A DNA stretch of 64,000 nucleotides from Tigheibacillus halophilus. Its GTDB lineage: Bacteria; Bacillota; Bacilli; Bacillales; Amphibacillaceae. Made by a program: the position numbers and the translations under genes. The notes beneath the pieces are model-generated. The model did not search any database, was not told the origin of the DNA, and saw only the letters and a program-made list of their open reading frames with translations. Position 1 is the first letter of the stretch, and every line of letters begins with the position of its first letter. Location: assembly GCF_042683165.1 (NCBI RefSeq), contig NZ_JBHUIZ010000012.1:62001-126000 (forward strand). The letters run 5' to 3'. Below, piece after piece: positions 33,643-43,255 of the stretch.

Positions 33643-33690
33643 ATGAAACCGTTGTCAACGATTGTTTTTCTAACGATCACATTTTTATAA
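33643..33690 (+). CDS. Possible 15-residue leader peptide before the GH84 gene
   Basis: ATG 33643, seven bases after GGAGGGGG, encodes 15 residues, hydrophobic after two charged/polar ones (MKPLSTIVFLTITFL). It ends 21 bases before the glucosaminidase start, whose own site AAAGGAGAGGGAG follows. It may be a translated leader or the remnant of an earlier start of the secreted enzyme. Nothing proves expression. Confidence 0.4.
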   Translation: MKPLSTIVFLTITFL

Positions 33691-33710
33691 AAAGGAGAGG
33701 GAGAATAAAG

Positions 33711-36700
33711 TTGATGAAAAAACGATCATTGTTTTATTTAACGATTATAGCCATCATGTTATTGAGCACCATCTCAAGCGTTTTTGCTCCCGTTGCAGAT
33801 GCTAAAGGTAAAAGCCCTATGAAAAAGTACGAAATATATCCAACACCACATAGTGTGAAGTATGGCAAAGGGATGCTTTCTCTTCAAAAGGGAGTGCAAG
33901 TTATTTATGATGACACCATTGATGAAGTAACCAAAAGAAAAGTAGCAAAGATATTTACAGATAATGGTTTAGAGGCTCCACCTGCTGTGAAGGAGCCGTC
34001 AAAAGATAAAATTAATTTGATGATTGGCACGAAAGGGTCTCATGGTCCAGTGGATACGTTTGCTGCCAAACATGTGGACAGCCAAGGGATGGATTATGAC
34101 AAAATCGATGCCTATCAATTAGAAGTCCAAAAAAATAATATCGTGATTTTGGGAAAGGATACGGATGCCAGTTTTTTCGGGGCGGTCACATTAGGAGATA
34201 TTTTGTCCCAAAGCCCGCAAAAAGTAATTCGACATGTAAGTATTAAAGACTTTGCAAACACGAAAGTCAGAGGATTTATTGAAGGTTACTATGGTATTCC
34301 CTGGAGCAATGAAGATCGCATGTCTTTAATGAAGTTTGGCGGAAACTTTAAAATGAATTCATACGTCTTTGCGCCGAAGGATGATCCGTACCACAGGGAA
34401 AATTGGGAAAAGCTGTACCCAAAAGAAAAATTGGAAGAAATAAGAGAAATGGCTGAAGTTGGCAAAGAAACGAAAACACAATTTATCTGGACAATTTCTC
34501 CGTTAGGCGATGTAGCTGAGCTTGCAAGAAAAGAAGGCCAGGATGCCGCCATGGCAGTTCTCGAAGAAAATACTGAAAAAATGCTTGCCAAATTTGATCA
34601 GTTGTACGATGTTGGCGTACGCCAATTCGGGGTCTTAGGGGACGATGTAGGCAACCTTCCACTCGATTATGTCGTTCAATTAATGGATGCAGTCTCTGAA
34701 TGGGCTGATGAAAAAGGGGACGTACGAGACACACTCTATACCCCTGCAAGCTATAATTCAGGTTGGGCGTGGAATCCGGAAGAATTAAATGCATATGAGA
34801 AAGGATTCGCCAACAATATCCATATTCTCTGGACAGGATCGACGACCTGTGCACCGGTTGTTCAAAGTACAATAGATGTCTTCAAGAATAAAAGCAATGA
34901 TGGCGTAGAAAGAAGAGACCCGTTGTTTTGGCTGAACTGGCCAGTAAATGATGTGGATATGTCAAGGGTCTTCCTGGGTAAAGGGGAAATGCTCGAACCT
35001 GGCATCAAGAATCTCGCTGGGGTTGTAACCAATCCAATGCAAGAGGCTGAGGCATCGAAGACATCCCTTTTTGCCATTGCTGATTATACTTGGAATACGG
35101 AGGATTTTGATGCGCAGACAAGCTGGGAGGACAGCTTTAACTATATTGAACCAGATGCTTCAGAGGAGTACCACGAACTCGCAAAGCATATGTCTGATGC
35201 AGATCCGGATGGTTTGAAATTATCGGAAAGTGAAGATATCAAAGAACTCTTGGATGTGGTAACGGAAAAAGTGAATGACGGGAAATCTTTAAAAGAAGTT
35301 GCCCCGCAAGCAATTGCAGAGCTGCAAAAAATCTCCGGCGCAGCAGATGGATTTTTGGCTAAAACAAAAAATAAAAAACTGAAAGAAGAATTGGAACCGT
35401 TCGTGAGAGCTTTACGAGATATGGTCCTTGCAGATATCGATTGGATGAATGCAGCTCTTGCTATAGAAGCAGGGAATAAAGCGGAAGCTTGGAACATGAT
35501 TTCCAAAGCACAGTCGCTGCGGAAGAAAAGTTTGAACTATGATCGGCCGCTAATAGACGGATCAATGAAAGCAAAGCCAGCTCAAAAGAGGCTGCAGCCA
35601 TTTACGGATAACCTAGAGGAGAAAGTGATACAACAAGCTGAAAAATTATTTAACGTTGGCACAGCAGACTCCAAGGCACACCTGTTTACCAATGCAGCTG
35701 ATTATGAAGAACTGCCTGTAACTGAGAAGCCTGCTGTTACATCTATTGATGGTACTGCTGAAGTGAAATTGGCCAGAAACGAATATATTGGTTTAAAGCT
35801 AAGCCGGATAAAAGATTTAAACAGCATTAAGACAACGGCAGTTGATGGACTGACACTCCAAACATCACTGAACGGCATCGAGTGGGAAACTGTCCAAAAC
35901 CAAAACAAGCCTTCTGACGCACGATATGTCCGACTGATCAACAAAACATCCAGCTCTCTTGATTTTGTGTTAGACTCGTTTAGAGTGGAATCGAATGAGG
36001 TAGAGCCAAAATCAGTGGAAGATAAAAATGTGGAGTTTCATGAGTCATCGCCATTGAATGTATTAGATGGTGACTTATCCACATATATTTGGTTTAACAA
36101 GGCGCAAACAAAAGGGCAGTTTATTACTTATAATCTGGGACAGACGATTGACCTTACCCGTTTGAAATTGTATGTTAAGAAGAATGAAGGTGATTTCCCA
36201 CGCCATGCAGTTGTTGAATCCTCAATGGATGGCGAGAAATGGAATACAGTGATGACCCTTGGCAATCAAGAAGGACCAAACGAGGGGGAAGCAAGCGATG
36301 AAGACAGTATCGAGGATGTCTTTAATAAATTGGAAGGTGAATACCGTACAAAAGAAGTAACAGATATTGGACAAGAGGCTAGATTTTTACGGTTTAAAGT
36401 AACCCGGACGAAACAGGGTACAGGCAATTGGCTTAGAATGCAAGAAATTGAAATCAATGGTGGGGCGTTTTTGCCAGAAGTCAATGACCCTACTATCACC
36501 ACGACTTCAAATGTAAAGGCAGGCTACGATATTGGGAATGTTGCAGATGGCAAACTGGATACGAAGTTTTCGTCTGCAGATGAAAAAGCCGGTGAGATAC
36601 ACTATCATGTGGGCGAAGCAGGTACTAGCGTAACTGGAATCACACTTTTGGCAGACCCATCGCATATTTCCAACAGCAAGGTTTCAGTTCGGACATTACA

Positions 36701-37124
36701 TGGCTGGAAAGAACTTGGAACGATGAAATCGGGGTATACATTTTTTGAGACAAAGGGAATGGACGCCGTATTAGCGTTGAAAATAGCGTGGGCTGACGGA
36801 AAAGCGCCTGAGCTTTATGAGGTTAAAATTGATAAAGTGGAAGACAGTGGAAATGTTGAATCGACTATTATGGCAATTCAATCACTGGTGGATCAATACA
36901 CGGATGAAGGAAAAATTGCGAATAGCCGTGATGCACAAGTGTTGCAAACACATTTGTCTTCGATCGACCATTATGTGGAAGCAGCGTCATTGGAAAAAGC
37001 AGTTAAACATATGAATGGGTTTAAACAATTGGTTAGCAATTACCAGGAAAATGGCAAAATGGATAAGGAATCTGCAAAAACATTGGTAAAGCATGCAAAT
37101 CATCTGATTGAAGCGTGGCAATAG
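33711..37124 (+). CDS. Secreted GH84 beta-N-acetylglucosaminidase (hyaluronidase/O-GlcNAcase-like)
   Basis: The 1137-residue extracellular enzyme should release N-acetylglucosamine from glycoproteins or polysaccharides. It has a signal peptide (MMKKRSLFYLTIIAIMLL..., residues 1-31), an N-terminal GH20b-like domain (~40-180), and the GH84 catalytic barrel from VRGFIEGYYGIPWS onward. The adjacent acids D311-D312 (FGVLGDDVGN) form the substrate-assisted catalytic pair. A helical spacer (~480-640) precedes at least one F5/8-type carbohydrate-binding domain (LDGDLSTYIWFNKAQTKGQ region) and a second weaker one (~925-1030). No sortase signal or anchor is seen. It resembles clostridial NagH/NagJ layouts. 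A terminator follows. Confidence 0.92.
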   Translation: MMKKRSLFYLTIIAIMLLSTISSVFAPVADAKGKSPMKKYEIYPTPHSVKYGKGMLSLQKGVQVIYDDTIDEVTKRKVAKIFTDNGLEAPPAVKEPSKDKINLMIGTKGSHGPVDTFAAKHVDSQGMDYDKIDAYQLEVQKNNIVILGKDTDASFFGAVTLGDILSQSPQKVIRHVSIKDFANTKVRGFIEGYYGIPWSNEDRMSLMKFGGNFKMNSYVFAPKDDPYHRENWEKLYPKEKLEEIREMAEVGKETKTQFIWTISPLGDVAELARKEGQDAAMAVLEENTEKMLAKFDQLYDVGVRQFGVLGDDVGNLPLDYVVQLMDAVSEWADEKGDVRDTLYTPASYNSGWAWNPEELNAYEKGFANNIHILWTGSTTCAPVVQSTIDVFKNKSNDGVERRDPLFWLNWPVNDVDMSRVFLGKGEMLEPGIKNLAGVVTNPMQEAEASKTSLFAIADYTWNTEDFDAQTSWEDSFNYIEPDASEEYHELAKHMSDADPDGLKLSESEDIKELLDVVTEKVNDGKSLKEVAPQAIAELQKISGAADGFLAKTKNKKLKEELEPFVRALRDMVLADIDWMNAALAIEAGNKAEAWNMISKAQSLRKKSLNYDRPLIDGSMKAKPAQKRLQPFTDNLEEKVIQQAEKLFNVGTADSKAHLFTNAADYEELPVTEKPAVTSIDGTAEVKLARNEYIGLKLSRIKDLNSIKTTAVDGLTLQTSLNGIEWETVQNQNKPSDARYVRLINKTSSSLDFVLDSFRVESNEVEPKSVEDKNVEFHESSPLNVLDGDLSTYIWFNKAQTKGQFITYNLGQTIDLTRLKLYVKKNEGDFPRHAVVESSMDGEKWNTVMTLGNQEGPNEGEASDEDSIEDVFNKLEGEYRTKEVTDIGQEARFLRFKVTRTKQGTGNWLRMQEIEINGGAFLPEVNDPTITTTSNVKAGYDIGNVADGKLDTKFSSADEKAGEIHYHVGEAGTSVTGITLLADPSHISNSKVSVRTLHGWKELGTMKSGYTFFETKGMDAVLALKIAWADGKAPELYEVKIDKVEDSGNVESTIMAIQSLVDQYTDEGKIANSRDAQVLQTHLSSIDHYVEAASLEKAVKHMNGFKQLVSNYQENGKMDKESAKTLVKHANHLIEAWQ

Positions 37125-37137
37125 CATGCAAGAACGG

Positions 37138-37169
37138 GACTTCCCTGGCTGCCTGGGGGAGTCTTTTTT
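37138..37169 (+). terminator. Terminator after the GH84 gene
   Basis: GACTTCCC pairs with GGGGAGTC, followed by seven T residues. Confidence 0.8.
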
Positions 37170-37368
37170 TGAGCCCGATATGTTGGTGATGTTTATTCTA
37201 TTGTGCTAAGCGGTAGGCTGCTGAAACGAGAGGTTATTGGGAGGCGAGAACCGAATTTGTTCCTGGCTCTCTTTTTTCTCGTTTTCTGTTCCCATTCTTT
37301 GCAAGCAATGGTACGATTGCATAAACGCTTGCTATTCAATTGAACAATCATAATCGGGGGGAGTTTTT

Positions 37369-37788
37369 TTGCAGGATAATAGCTTAAGAAGGTTTGGTGT
37401 GGCGATGGAAGGGGATTTACTGCGGCGATTTGACAGCTTTGTACAACAAAAAGGTTATGTCAATCGGTCCGAAGCCATTCGCGATCTTGTCAGAGATGCT
37501 TTGCTCAGACACGTATGGGACGAAGACGAGCAAATTGCAGCTGGCAGTATTCTTTTATTCTACAATCATCACCGCAGGAATCTGATGGAGGAATTGACCA
37601 ATATCCAACATGAAATGCACGACCAGATAATGGCTACGACCCACTTTCATCTGGACAACGATCATTGTCTGGAAATGATTATTGTAAAGGGAAAACCGAA
37701 CGAAATACAACGACTGAGTAATCAGTTGACAAGTTTAAAAGGGGTGGACTATGGACGTTTGACTTTAGCCCCGCTCAATAGTATTTAG
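37369..37788 (+). CDS. nikR: Nickel-responsive ribbon-helix-helix regulator
   Basis: The 139-residue protein has the N-terminal ribbon-helix-helix (RRFGVAMEGDLLRRFDSFVQQKGYVNRSEAIRDLVRDAL, core YVNRSEAIRDLVRDAL) and a C-terminal ACT-like metal domain. The metal domain has His-rich HHRRNLMEEL and HFHLDNDHCLEMIIVKG, which supply the square-planar nickel ligands (His, His, Cys). TTG 37369 is supported by GGGGGGAG eight bases upstream. It normally represses nickel uptake. No nickel transporter, urease or hydrogenase gene is in this window, so it is an orphan here. Confidence 0.92.
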   Translation: MQDNSLRRFGVAMEGDLLRRFDSFVQQKGYVNRSEAIRDLVRDALLRHVWDEDEQIAAGSILLFYNHHRRNLMEELTNIQHEMHDQIMATTHFHLDNDHCLEMIIVKGKPNEIQRLSNQLTSLKGVDYGRLTLAPLNSI

Positions 37789-37796
37789 TAGATTAA

Positions 37797-37833
37797 AAGT
37801 TCGATTCATTTCATTGAAATCGAGCTTTTTTAC
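37797..37833 (+). terminator. Terminator after nikR
   Basis: AAAAGTTCGATT/AAATCGAGCTTTTTT with a short loop, seven bases after the stop. Confidence 0.75.
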
Positions 37834-37894
37834 AAAGAAAAAACCAGGATGTGGCCAGCACTTCAATGTGAGTAAGGATGGTTTTCCTTAGTTA

Positions 37895-38371
37895 CTAACG
37901 TAAGTCTTTTAAATACCAGGCGTCCATAGCTGAATGGTCAGAGCCTGCTATTGGTTCATGCAAAAGTGTAAATCCGAATTTTTCGTACAGCATACACGCA
38001 TTTTTCAATTCATGCTGGGTCTCCAAGTAGCAAGATGTATAATATTTGGAAGCAAAAGATAAAGCCGTTTCCATCAATTTCTTTGCATACCCTAAACCCT
38101 GCACATGAGGGTTTAAATATAGCTTTTGCAACTCGCAAATCTGCTCGTGCTCGTTGAATGGTGCTATACCGATTCCGCCAACGACTTCACCATCCGATAC
38201 CGCAACCCAATAATTTGCATGCTTTACATGATTATAATATTGATAGAGCTCGTTCAGTTGCGGATCGAAATAGGCTGTACCGGGGATTGCCAACCCAAGT
38301 GAAGCCAGTGAGTCTTGTATGATCATCTTTATCTTAGCATTGTCTTCTTTTTGAATTTGTCGAATAATCAT
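37895..38371 (-). CDS. GNAT-family N-acetyltransferase
   Basis: A 158-residue acetyl-CoA-dependent transferase. Motif A appears as LQKLYLNPHVQGLGYAKKLM (cited as VQGLGYAKKLM), preceded by VVGGIGIAPF and followed by YLETQHELKNACMLYEKFGF. All four usual strands and helices are present. The substrate is unknown; nearest common type is YjcF/PaiA-like small-molecule or amino-terminal acetylation. ATG 38371 has GGGAGAAAT upstream. Confidence 0.85.
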   Translation of the reverse strand: MIIRQIQKEDNAKIKMIIQDSLASLGLAIPGTAYFDPQLNELYQYYNHVKHANYWVAVSDGEVVGGIGIAPFNEHEQICELQKLYLNPHVQGLGYAKKLMETALSFASKYYTSCYLETQHELKNACMLYEKFGFTLLHEPIAGSDHSAMDAWYLKDLR

Positions 38372-38619
38372 ATGAGATTTCTCCCTTCATGAATATGCCA
38401 AAAATGTAAAGTCGGTAAGCTGAATGAAAACCCTTCCTGCTGTGGAGTGGCCTGCATAATACGGAGTTTAATAACGAGGAGGGGGGGTACTCTGAATTAT
38501 ACTCAAAACCATACCTTCCCGCAAATAAACGGATAGCCCAGAAGTTATTAAGTACGCAGTGGATTTTGTATGTTTTAAAAGACTCCGGCAGTCTCTCCCT
38601 TTGCTTTGCCGCTCCCCAG
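38372..38619. other. Gap between GNAT and deacetylase genes
   Basis: A reverse frame across it (to 38693) overlaps both neighbours and has no family resemblance. No clear regulatory signal was found. Confidence 0.4.
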
Positions 38620-39390
38620 TTAAAGCCTTTTATCCAGTAATCTGTATTGCCGAACCAATTCAGATAGTGAAACGATGTTAGCAACCCTTTCATATTTCGG
38701 AATGTATTTTGTCAATATGCTATACGTCATCAGCCCGGATACTCCCACATGTCCAATAGCTATAAGCTGGTCTGTATTTGATAAGTTTCGTTCCACTAAA
38801 TCAGCTTGTTTGGTTATATGCTGAACGGAATACACATCATCAAAAAAAACGTTGTTCTCTAACACAGGAACGCCGATTTCTTTCGCCAATTCAGGGACGA
38901 CGCTATTTCCGGTAGTTTTACTATCCAGGTAAAATAAACCGTGCTCTTTGCACACCTCTAAAATAATCCTCATAATCCGCTTGTCTTCCATGACTTTGGA
39001 ACCCATATGATTGTTCATGCCAATTGCGTGCGGGACATTTTTAACAGCATTTTCTGTCCGCTTGCGAATTTCTTCATTACTTAAATCAGAAGTGATTGCT
39101 CCTGGCCCTAACCAACTTTTTTTACCGGATTTTGGTTCCATAGGCAAGTGGATGATGACATCATGCCCCTTTTTATACGCCTGGTTGGCATCCTCTTTTG
39201 TAGTAGGCATAAAAGGCATCACAGCTATTGTTAAATGGAAGGGCAGGTCAAGTATTTCTTTTGTTCCTTTCATGTTGTTGCCGAAATCATCAATGACAAT
39301 CGCCAGGTTTTTATCAACGGGAGCGGCAAACGTTATAGAAGGTTGTATCACTAGAAGCGTTAATAACATAAAGGCAGTTAAGTTTTTCAT
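38620..39390 (-). CDS. Divergent polysaccharide deacetylase family protein (YibQ-like), secreted
   Basis: The 256-residue protein starts with a signal peptide (KNLTAFMLLTLLVIQPSITFAAP, cleavage near residue 23) and contains the divergent polysaccharide deacetylase fold: LAIVIDDFGNN, HDVIIHLPMEP, GMNNHMGSKVMED, YLDSKTT and AIGHVG near the end. The DD and HxxxGS metal-site residues are kept. Such proteins are thought to act on cell-wall or extracellular glycans; their exact reaction is unproven. ATG 39390 follows AGGAGG. Confidence 0.88.
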   Translation of the reverse strand: MKNLTAFMLLTLLVIQPSITFAAPVDKNLAIVIDDFGNNMKGTKEILDLPFHLTIAVMPFMPTTKEDANQAYKKGHDVIIHLPMEPKSGKKSWLGPGAITSDLSNEEIRKRTENAVKNVPHAIGMNNHMGSKVMEDKRIMRIILEVCKEHGLFYLDSKTTGNSVVPELAKEIGVPVLENNVFFDDVYSVQHITKQADLVERNLSNTDQLIAIGHVGVSGLMTYSILTKYIPKYERVANIVSLSELVRQYRLLDKRL

Positions 39391-39581
39391 TACAGCACCT
39401 CCTGGAATTATAGTGCGGAGAAAAGAGATATTTATGCTATAAAAGGGCGACGTGTACTATCCGGCAATAAGTCGGAATTGATAATTCATCATCTCTTTTT
39501 TGGCTGAAGAAGTGCGTATAATCTATCGTTTGTTGGTTAATATAAGGATAAAATTCTATTATTTGGAAGGGATAATGAACC

Positions 39582-41900
39582 ATGATTGGGAGAAGCTTGC
39601 CAAGGAAAGAAGGTAATAATAAGGTCACTGGTGCAGCGAAGTATACCTCTGATTTCTCAGCCGTCGGGCAGCTACATGCTAAACTGATTACAAGTCCTCA
39701 TGCGCATGCAAACATAAAGTCTATCGATACTTCCGGAGCAAGGCAATGTCCAGGTGTCCGGGCAGTGATTACTGGACAGGATTGTCCTATTTTAACGGGT
39801 TCAGCAATCGAGGATAGACCTATCTTAGCAATAGATAAGGTACGCTATTTTGGTGAGCCGGTTGCTGCCATTGTTGCCGATTCAGAATATGAGGCTCAAC
39901 ATGCCAGCGACTATATAAAAGTGGAATATGAACTTTTGCCAATCATTCATTCAGCAAAGGAAGCGATAGCGGGAAAACGTCCCCTCGTTCATGACCAGTT
40001 GGTGCATTATAAACGTGCGAAAGAAGTAAGACCAGATCCCAAGCGTAACGTAGCGAATCACGTGAAGGTCCGTAAAGGGGATATCTTTGCAGGGCGCGAA
40101 AAGTGTGAATGTTCCATTGAAACAAACGTATTCATCCCTCAATCTGACCATGCTGCTATGGAGACACGCGCTGTCCAGGTAGAAATTTTACCTAATAAAG
40201 AAGTACATATTTATTCATCGAGCCAGGCCCCGTTTATGATCAAACAGGTTATAAGCAAATATTTTATGTTGAATGAAAACGATGTGGTTGTGCATACTCC
40301 TTTAGTCGGCGGAGCTTTCGGGGGAAAGGCAGCCGTCCAGCTTGAGCTGATTGCGTATGCAGCTTCCAAAGCTGTGGGAGGAAAACTGGTTAAACTTACG
40401 AATACAAGAGAAGATGACATGGTCAGTTCTCCTGTACATATTGGTATGAATGCAAAGGTCCTGTTAGGTGCTACACGTAAAGGAGAGCTTATTAGGGCAG
40501 AAATTCAGTTTTTATTTGATGCAGGAGCTTATGTGGATGAATCATCTGATATTACGACAACTGCAGCCCTAAACTGTACCGGTCCCTACAAGATCGATTA
40601 TGTCTGGTGTGATTCCTATTGTGTGTATACGAATCACCCATACGCCACATCATTTCGCGGCTACGGTCATGGCGAGTTGACATTTGCAATGGAGCGTGCA
40701 CTGGATGTATTAGCAGAAAAATTGGAAATGGATCCAGTAGAATTACGCAAAAAAAATACAATTAAACCTGGGAATACGACACCAACCCAAGCACTGCTGA
40801 CCAAAAGCAATATTGGCAATACTGCAAAATGCCTGGAGCGGGTCAAAGAATTAATTAATTGGCAAGAAGGTCGGACAATCAAGGTGTCAGACCGTATCAT
40901 CAAGGCAAAGGGAGTCAGCTGCTTATGGAAAACCTCCATGTCGCCAACCAATGCGTCATCGGGAGCGGTCATTACTTTCAATAAAGACGGCAGTATGAAT
41001 TTGAATGTAGGCGTGGTGGAAATCGGACAGGGGACCAAAACAGCGCTAACGCAGCTGCTTGCTGAAAGCATGAAAGTGGACGAAAGTAAAATACATATCA
41101 TGATGGACATAGATACACAAACAAGTCCAAGACACTGGAAGACTGTGGCAAGTACTGGATTATACATGGCCGGAAATGCTGTGTTGGAGGCAGCAGAAGA
41201 TGTGAAGCGACAACTGAAAGACAATGCTGCGTATGCATTGCGATGTAAGCCGGAGGACTTGGATGTGGGAGGAGCCCATGTATACTTGAAAAGCAATCCG
41301 GAAATCAATGTGAATGTAAAGGATGTGGCAAGCGGGTACAAATACGAAAATGGGAACGCTGCGGGACGGCTGGTTATCGGGCATGGCGGCTTTGTAATGA
41401 ACCACCTGACTAAAATCAACCAACAGACTGGCGAAGGTGTGCCTGGTCCTTCCTGGACCGTTGGTGCTCAAGCTGTAGAGGTGGCATTCGATACGAAAAC
41501 GTTCTTTTACAAGATCACCAAAGCCGTCTCTGTAATCGATGCCGGCAAAATAATTAATCCTAGAGGGGCTCGCGGACAAGTTACCGGTGCAATGAGCATG
41601 GGCCTGAGCTGGGCCAGCCGGGAAGGATTTTCATTTGATGAGCTGGGGCATGTCAAAAATAAGCAATTTCGTACCTATAAGACACTTCGTTTTGATGAAA
41701 ATCCTACATATGTTGTGGAATTTTTGGGTACGCCCCAGCTGGATGGTCCGTATGGTGCCAGGGGGCTGGGAGAGCATGGAATTATTGGCATGCCTGCTGC
41801 ACTGGCTAACAGTTTATCAGCCGCGGCAGGTGTTCCGCTTAATCAGTTGCCAATCGTCCCCGAATTGATCTGGAAACAGAAAAGAGGAGGAGTCATTTGA
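39582..41900 (+). CDS. Molybdenum hydroxylase large subunit (xanthine dehydrogenase type)
   Basis: The 772-residue molybdopterin-binding subunit oxidises a purine or related heterocycle using water. Motifs: GRSLPRKEGNNKVTGAAKY at the N-terminus, GGAFGGKAAVQ, SFRGYGHGE for the Mo site, and GARGLGEHG with the catalytic Glu. The separate large, FAD and iron-sulfur subunits match the Bacillus PucD/C/E arrangement. ATG 39582 follows GGAAGGG. The next gene overlaps by four bases. Purine is a likely but not certain substrate; CO and nicotinate dehydrogenases share this architecture, but the CO-specific active loop was not seen. Confidence 0.88.
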   Translation: MIGRSLPRKEGNNKVTGAAKYTSDFSAVGQLHAKLITSPHAHANIKSIDTSGARQCPGVRAVITGQDCPILTGSAIEDRPILAIDKVRYFGEPVAAIVADSEYEAQHASDYIKVEYELLPIIHSAKEAIAGKRPLVHDQLVHYKRAKEVRPDPKRNVANHVKVRKGDIFAGREKCECSIETNVFIPQSDHAAMETRAVQVEILPNKEVHIYSSSQAPFMIKQVISKYFMLNENDVVVHTPLVGGAFGGKAAVQLELIAYAASKAVGGKLVKLTNTREDDMVSSPVHIGMNAKVLLGATRKGELIRAEIQFLFDAGAYVDESSDITTTAALNCTGPYKIDYVWCDSYCVYTNHPYATSFRGYGHGELTFAMERALDVLAEKLEMDPVELRKKNTIKPGNTTPTQALLTKSNIGNTAKCLERVKELINWQEGRTIKVSDRIIKAKGVSCLWKTSMSPTNASSGAVITFNKDGSMNLNVGVVEIGQGTKTALTQLLAESMKVDESKIHIMMDIDTQTSPRHWKTVASTGLYMAGNAVLEAAEDVKRQLKDNAAYALRCKPEDLDVGGAHVYLKSNPEINVNVKDVASGYKYENGNAAGRLVIGHGGFVMNHLTKINQQTGEGVPGPSWTVGAQAVEVAFDTKTFFYKITKAVSVIDAGKIINPRGARGQVTGAMSMGLSWASREGFSFDELGHVKNKQFRTYKTLRFDENPTYVVEFLGTPQLDGPYGARGLGEHGIIGMPAALANSLSAAAGVPLNQLPIVPELIWKQKRGGVI

Positions 41901-42769
41901 AATCAGCAGGCTTCGAGTACTATCGTGCCCATACTATTTCTGAAGCGATTGAGATGTTCGCAATGTTAGAAAGCGAAGGAAAATCTCCTCTTTTTTTTAA
42001 CGGCGGAACAGAAATCATAACGATGAGACGAATCAATGTCCGCTATACAGATGCTAGGGCGGTCATAGATATCAAGGGAATTCCCGAATGCGCTTATACC
42101 GGGTTTCAACGTGATCGGTTCGTAATTGGAGCATCTGTATCGCTCGCCCGATTGGAAGAAACGATTGCATTTCCACTGTTGGCCAAAAACAGCAGCCGGA
42201 TCGCTGACCATACTTCCAGAGAAAAAATCACCATAGGGGGGAATATTTGTGGGAATATCCAGTACAAAGAGGCAGTGCTGCCGTTATTGTTAACGGATTG
42301 CGAGCTTATGATCGCAAACAAATCCGGCGTGGATATTCTGCCGATCCATCAAGTATTTGACCAACAAATAAATCTTGCCCCTGGGTCGTTCATTACCCAG
42401 ATTCTAGTGCCTGAACAGTTTCTTGAAGCGCCCTTCGTCAGTAAAAAAATAACCAGGATGGATCGTATCGGTTATCCATTGGTAACGGTTTCAGCTTTAA
42501 AGGCGGGGAACTGGTTACGTGTTGCGTTTAGCGGCGTTTGTGGATTTCCGTTCCGACATACTGGTCTCGAAGTAGCGTTGAATGACCAACGACAGTCTGT
42601 AAAGCAACGAATTGCAACGGCGGTCAATCAGCTGCCTGCACCGGTATTGGACGATCTGGAAGGCTCCGCTTCATACCGTCTTTTTGTCTTACGAAATGTA
42701 CTGGAAGAAACATTGATTGAATTGGAAGGGAATGAAAGGCATGGAACAATCAGTCGAATTGACGATTAA
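41897..42769 (+). CDS. Molybdenum hydroxylase FAD-binding subunit
   Basis: The 290-residue flavoprotein transfers electrons between the iron-sulfur subunit and NAD or another acceptor. FAD motifs are FFNGGTEIITMRR (~35-47) and TIGGNICGNIQY (~112-123, the second usually GGNIC/GN). Start TTG 41897 overlaps the previous stop (TTGA) and has AGGAGG upstream, so translation is coupled. It is shorter than xanthine dehydrogenase C-terminal fusions but normal for PucC/CoxM-type proteins. Confidence 0.88.
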   Translation: MKSAGFEYYRAHTISEAIEMFAMLESEGKSPLFFNGGTEIITMRRINVRYTDARAVIDIKGIPECAYTGFQRDRFVIGASVSLARLEETIAFPLLAKNSSRIADHTSREKITIGGNICGNIQYKEAVLPLLLTDCELMIANKSGVDILPIHQVFDQQINLAPGSFITQILVPEQFLEAPFVSKKITRMDRIGYPLVTVSALKAGNWLRVAFSGVCGFPFRHTGLEVALNDQRQSVKQRIATAVNQLPAPVLDDLEGSASYRLFVLRNVLEETLIELEGNERHGTISRIDD

Positions 42770-43214
42770 TCAGGAAAACAAAAGGGCGTATGTTAGACCG
42801 ATGAATACGTTATTGCAAACGTTGAGAGAAGGTTTCGGGCTTACTGGAGCTAAACCTGGATGTGAAAATGGCGATTGCGGGGCATGCACCGTTCTTGTAG
42901 ATGGGAGACCGATGAAATCATGTCTCATGTTAGCGATGGAAGCAGCCGGACGGCAAATAACCACCATTGAAGCCTTCAAAGACACCCCTGTCCAAAAAGC
43001 ATTTCTGGAAAAATGCGCTTTTCAATGCGGTTACTGCACATCCGGCTTTATCATGAACTGTGAAGCGCTCGCCTTGAACTATCCCAATGCGACTGAATAT
43101 CAAGTGAAAAACTGGCTTCAATCCAACATTTGCCGCTGCACTGGTTATGAGGAAATAAAGGAAGCAATCATGGAAGTATTGCACATGCAAGCAGGCAAAG
43201 ATGTTTCCAATTGA
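42741..43214 (+). CDS. Molybdenum hydroxylase [2Fe-2S] subunit
   Basis: The 157-residue ferredoxin-like subunit has the plant-type cluster CENGDCGACTVLVDG...C and the second cluster CGYCTSGFIMNC...CRCTGY. ATG 42741 lies inside the end of the FAD gene with AAGGG upstream; an earlier ATG at 42717 is less well placed. Together the three genes form one operon encoding a heterotrimeric enzyme. A maturation XdhC-like factor and the molybdopterin genes are not in the window. Confidence 0.9.
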   Translation: MEQSVELTINQENKRAYVRPMNTLLQTLREGFGLTGAKPGCENGDCGACTVLVDGRPMKSCLMLAMEAAGRQITTIEAFKDTPVQKAFLEKCAFQCGYCTSGFIMNCEALALNYPNATEYQVKNWLQSNICRCTGYEEIKEAIMEVLHMQAGKDVSN

Positions 43215-43255
43215 GCGCAAGCAGGCATCTACTACACAATGAATGCCTGTCGGAT

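Noticed and set aside
38334..38693. 119-codon reverse frame between GNAT and deacetylase
   Set aside because: Overlaps both neighbouring genes in other frames and has no recognisable domain.
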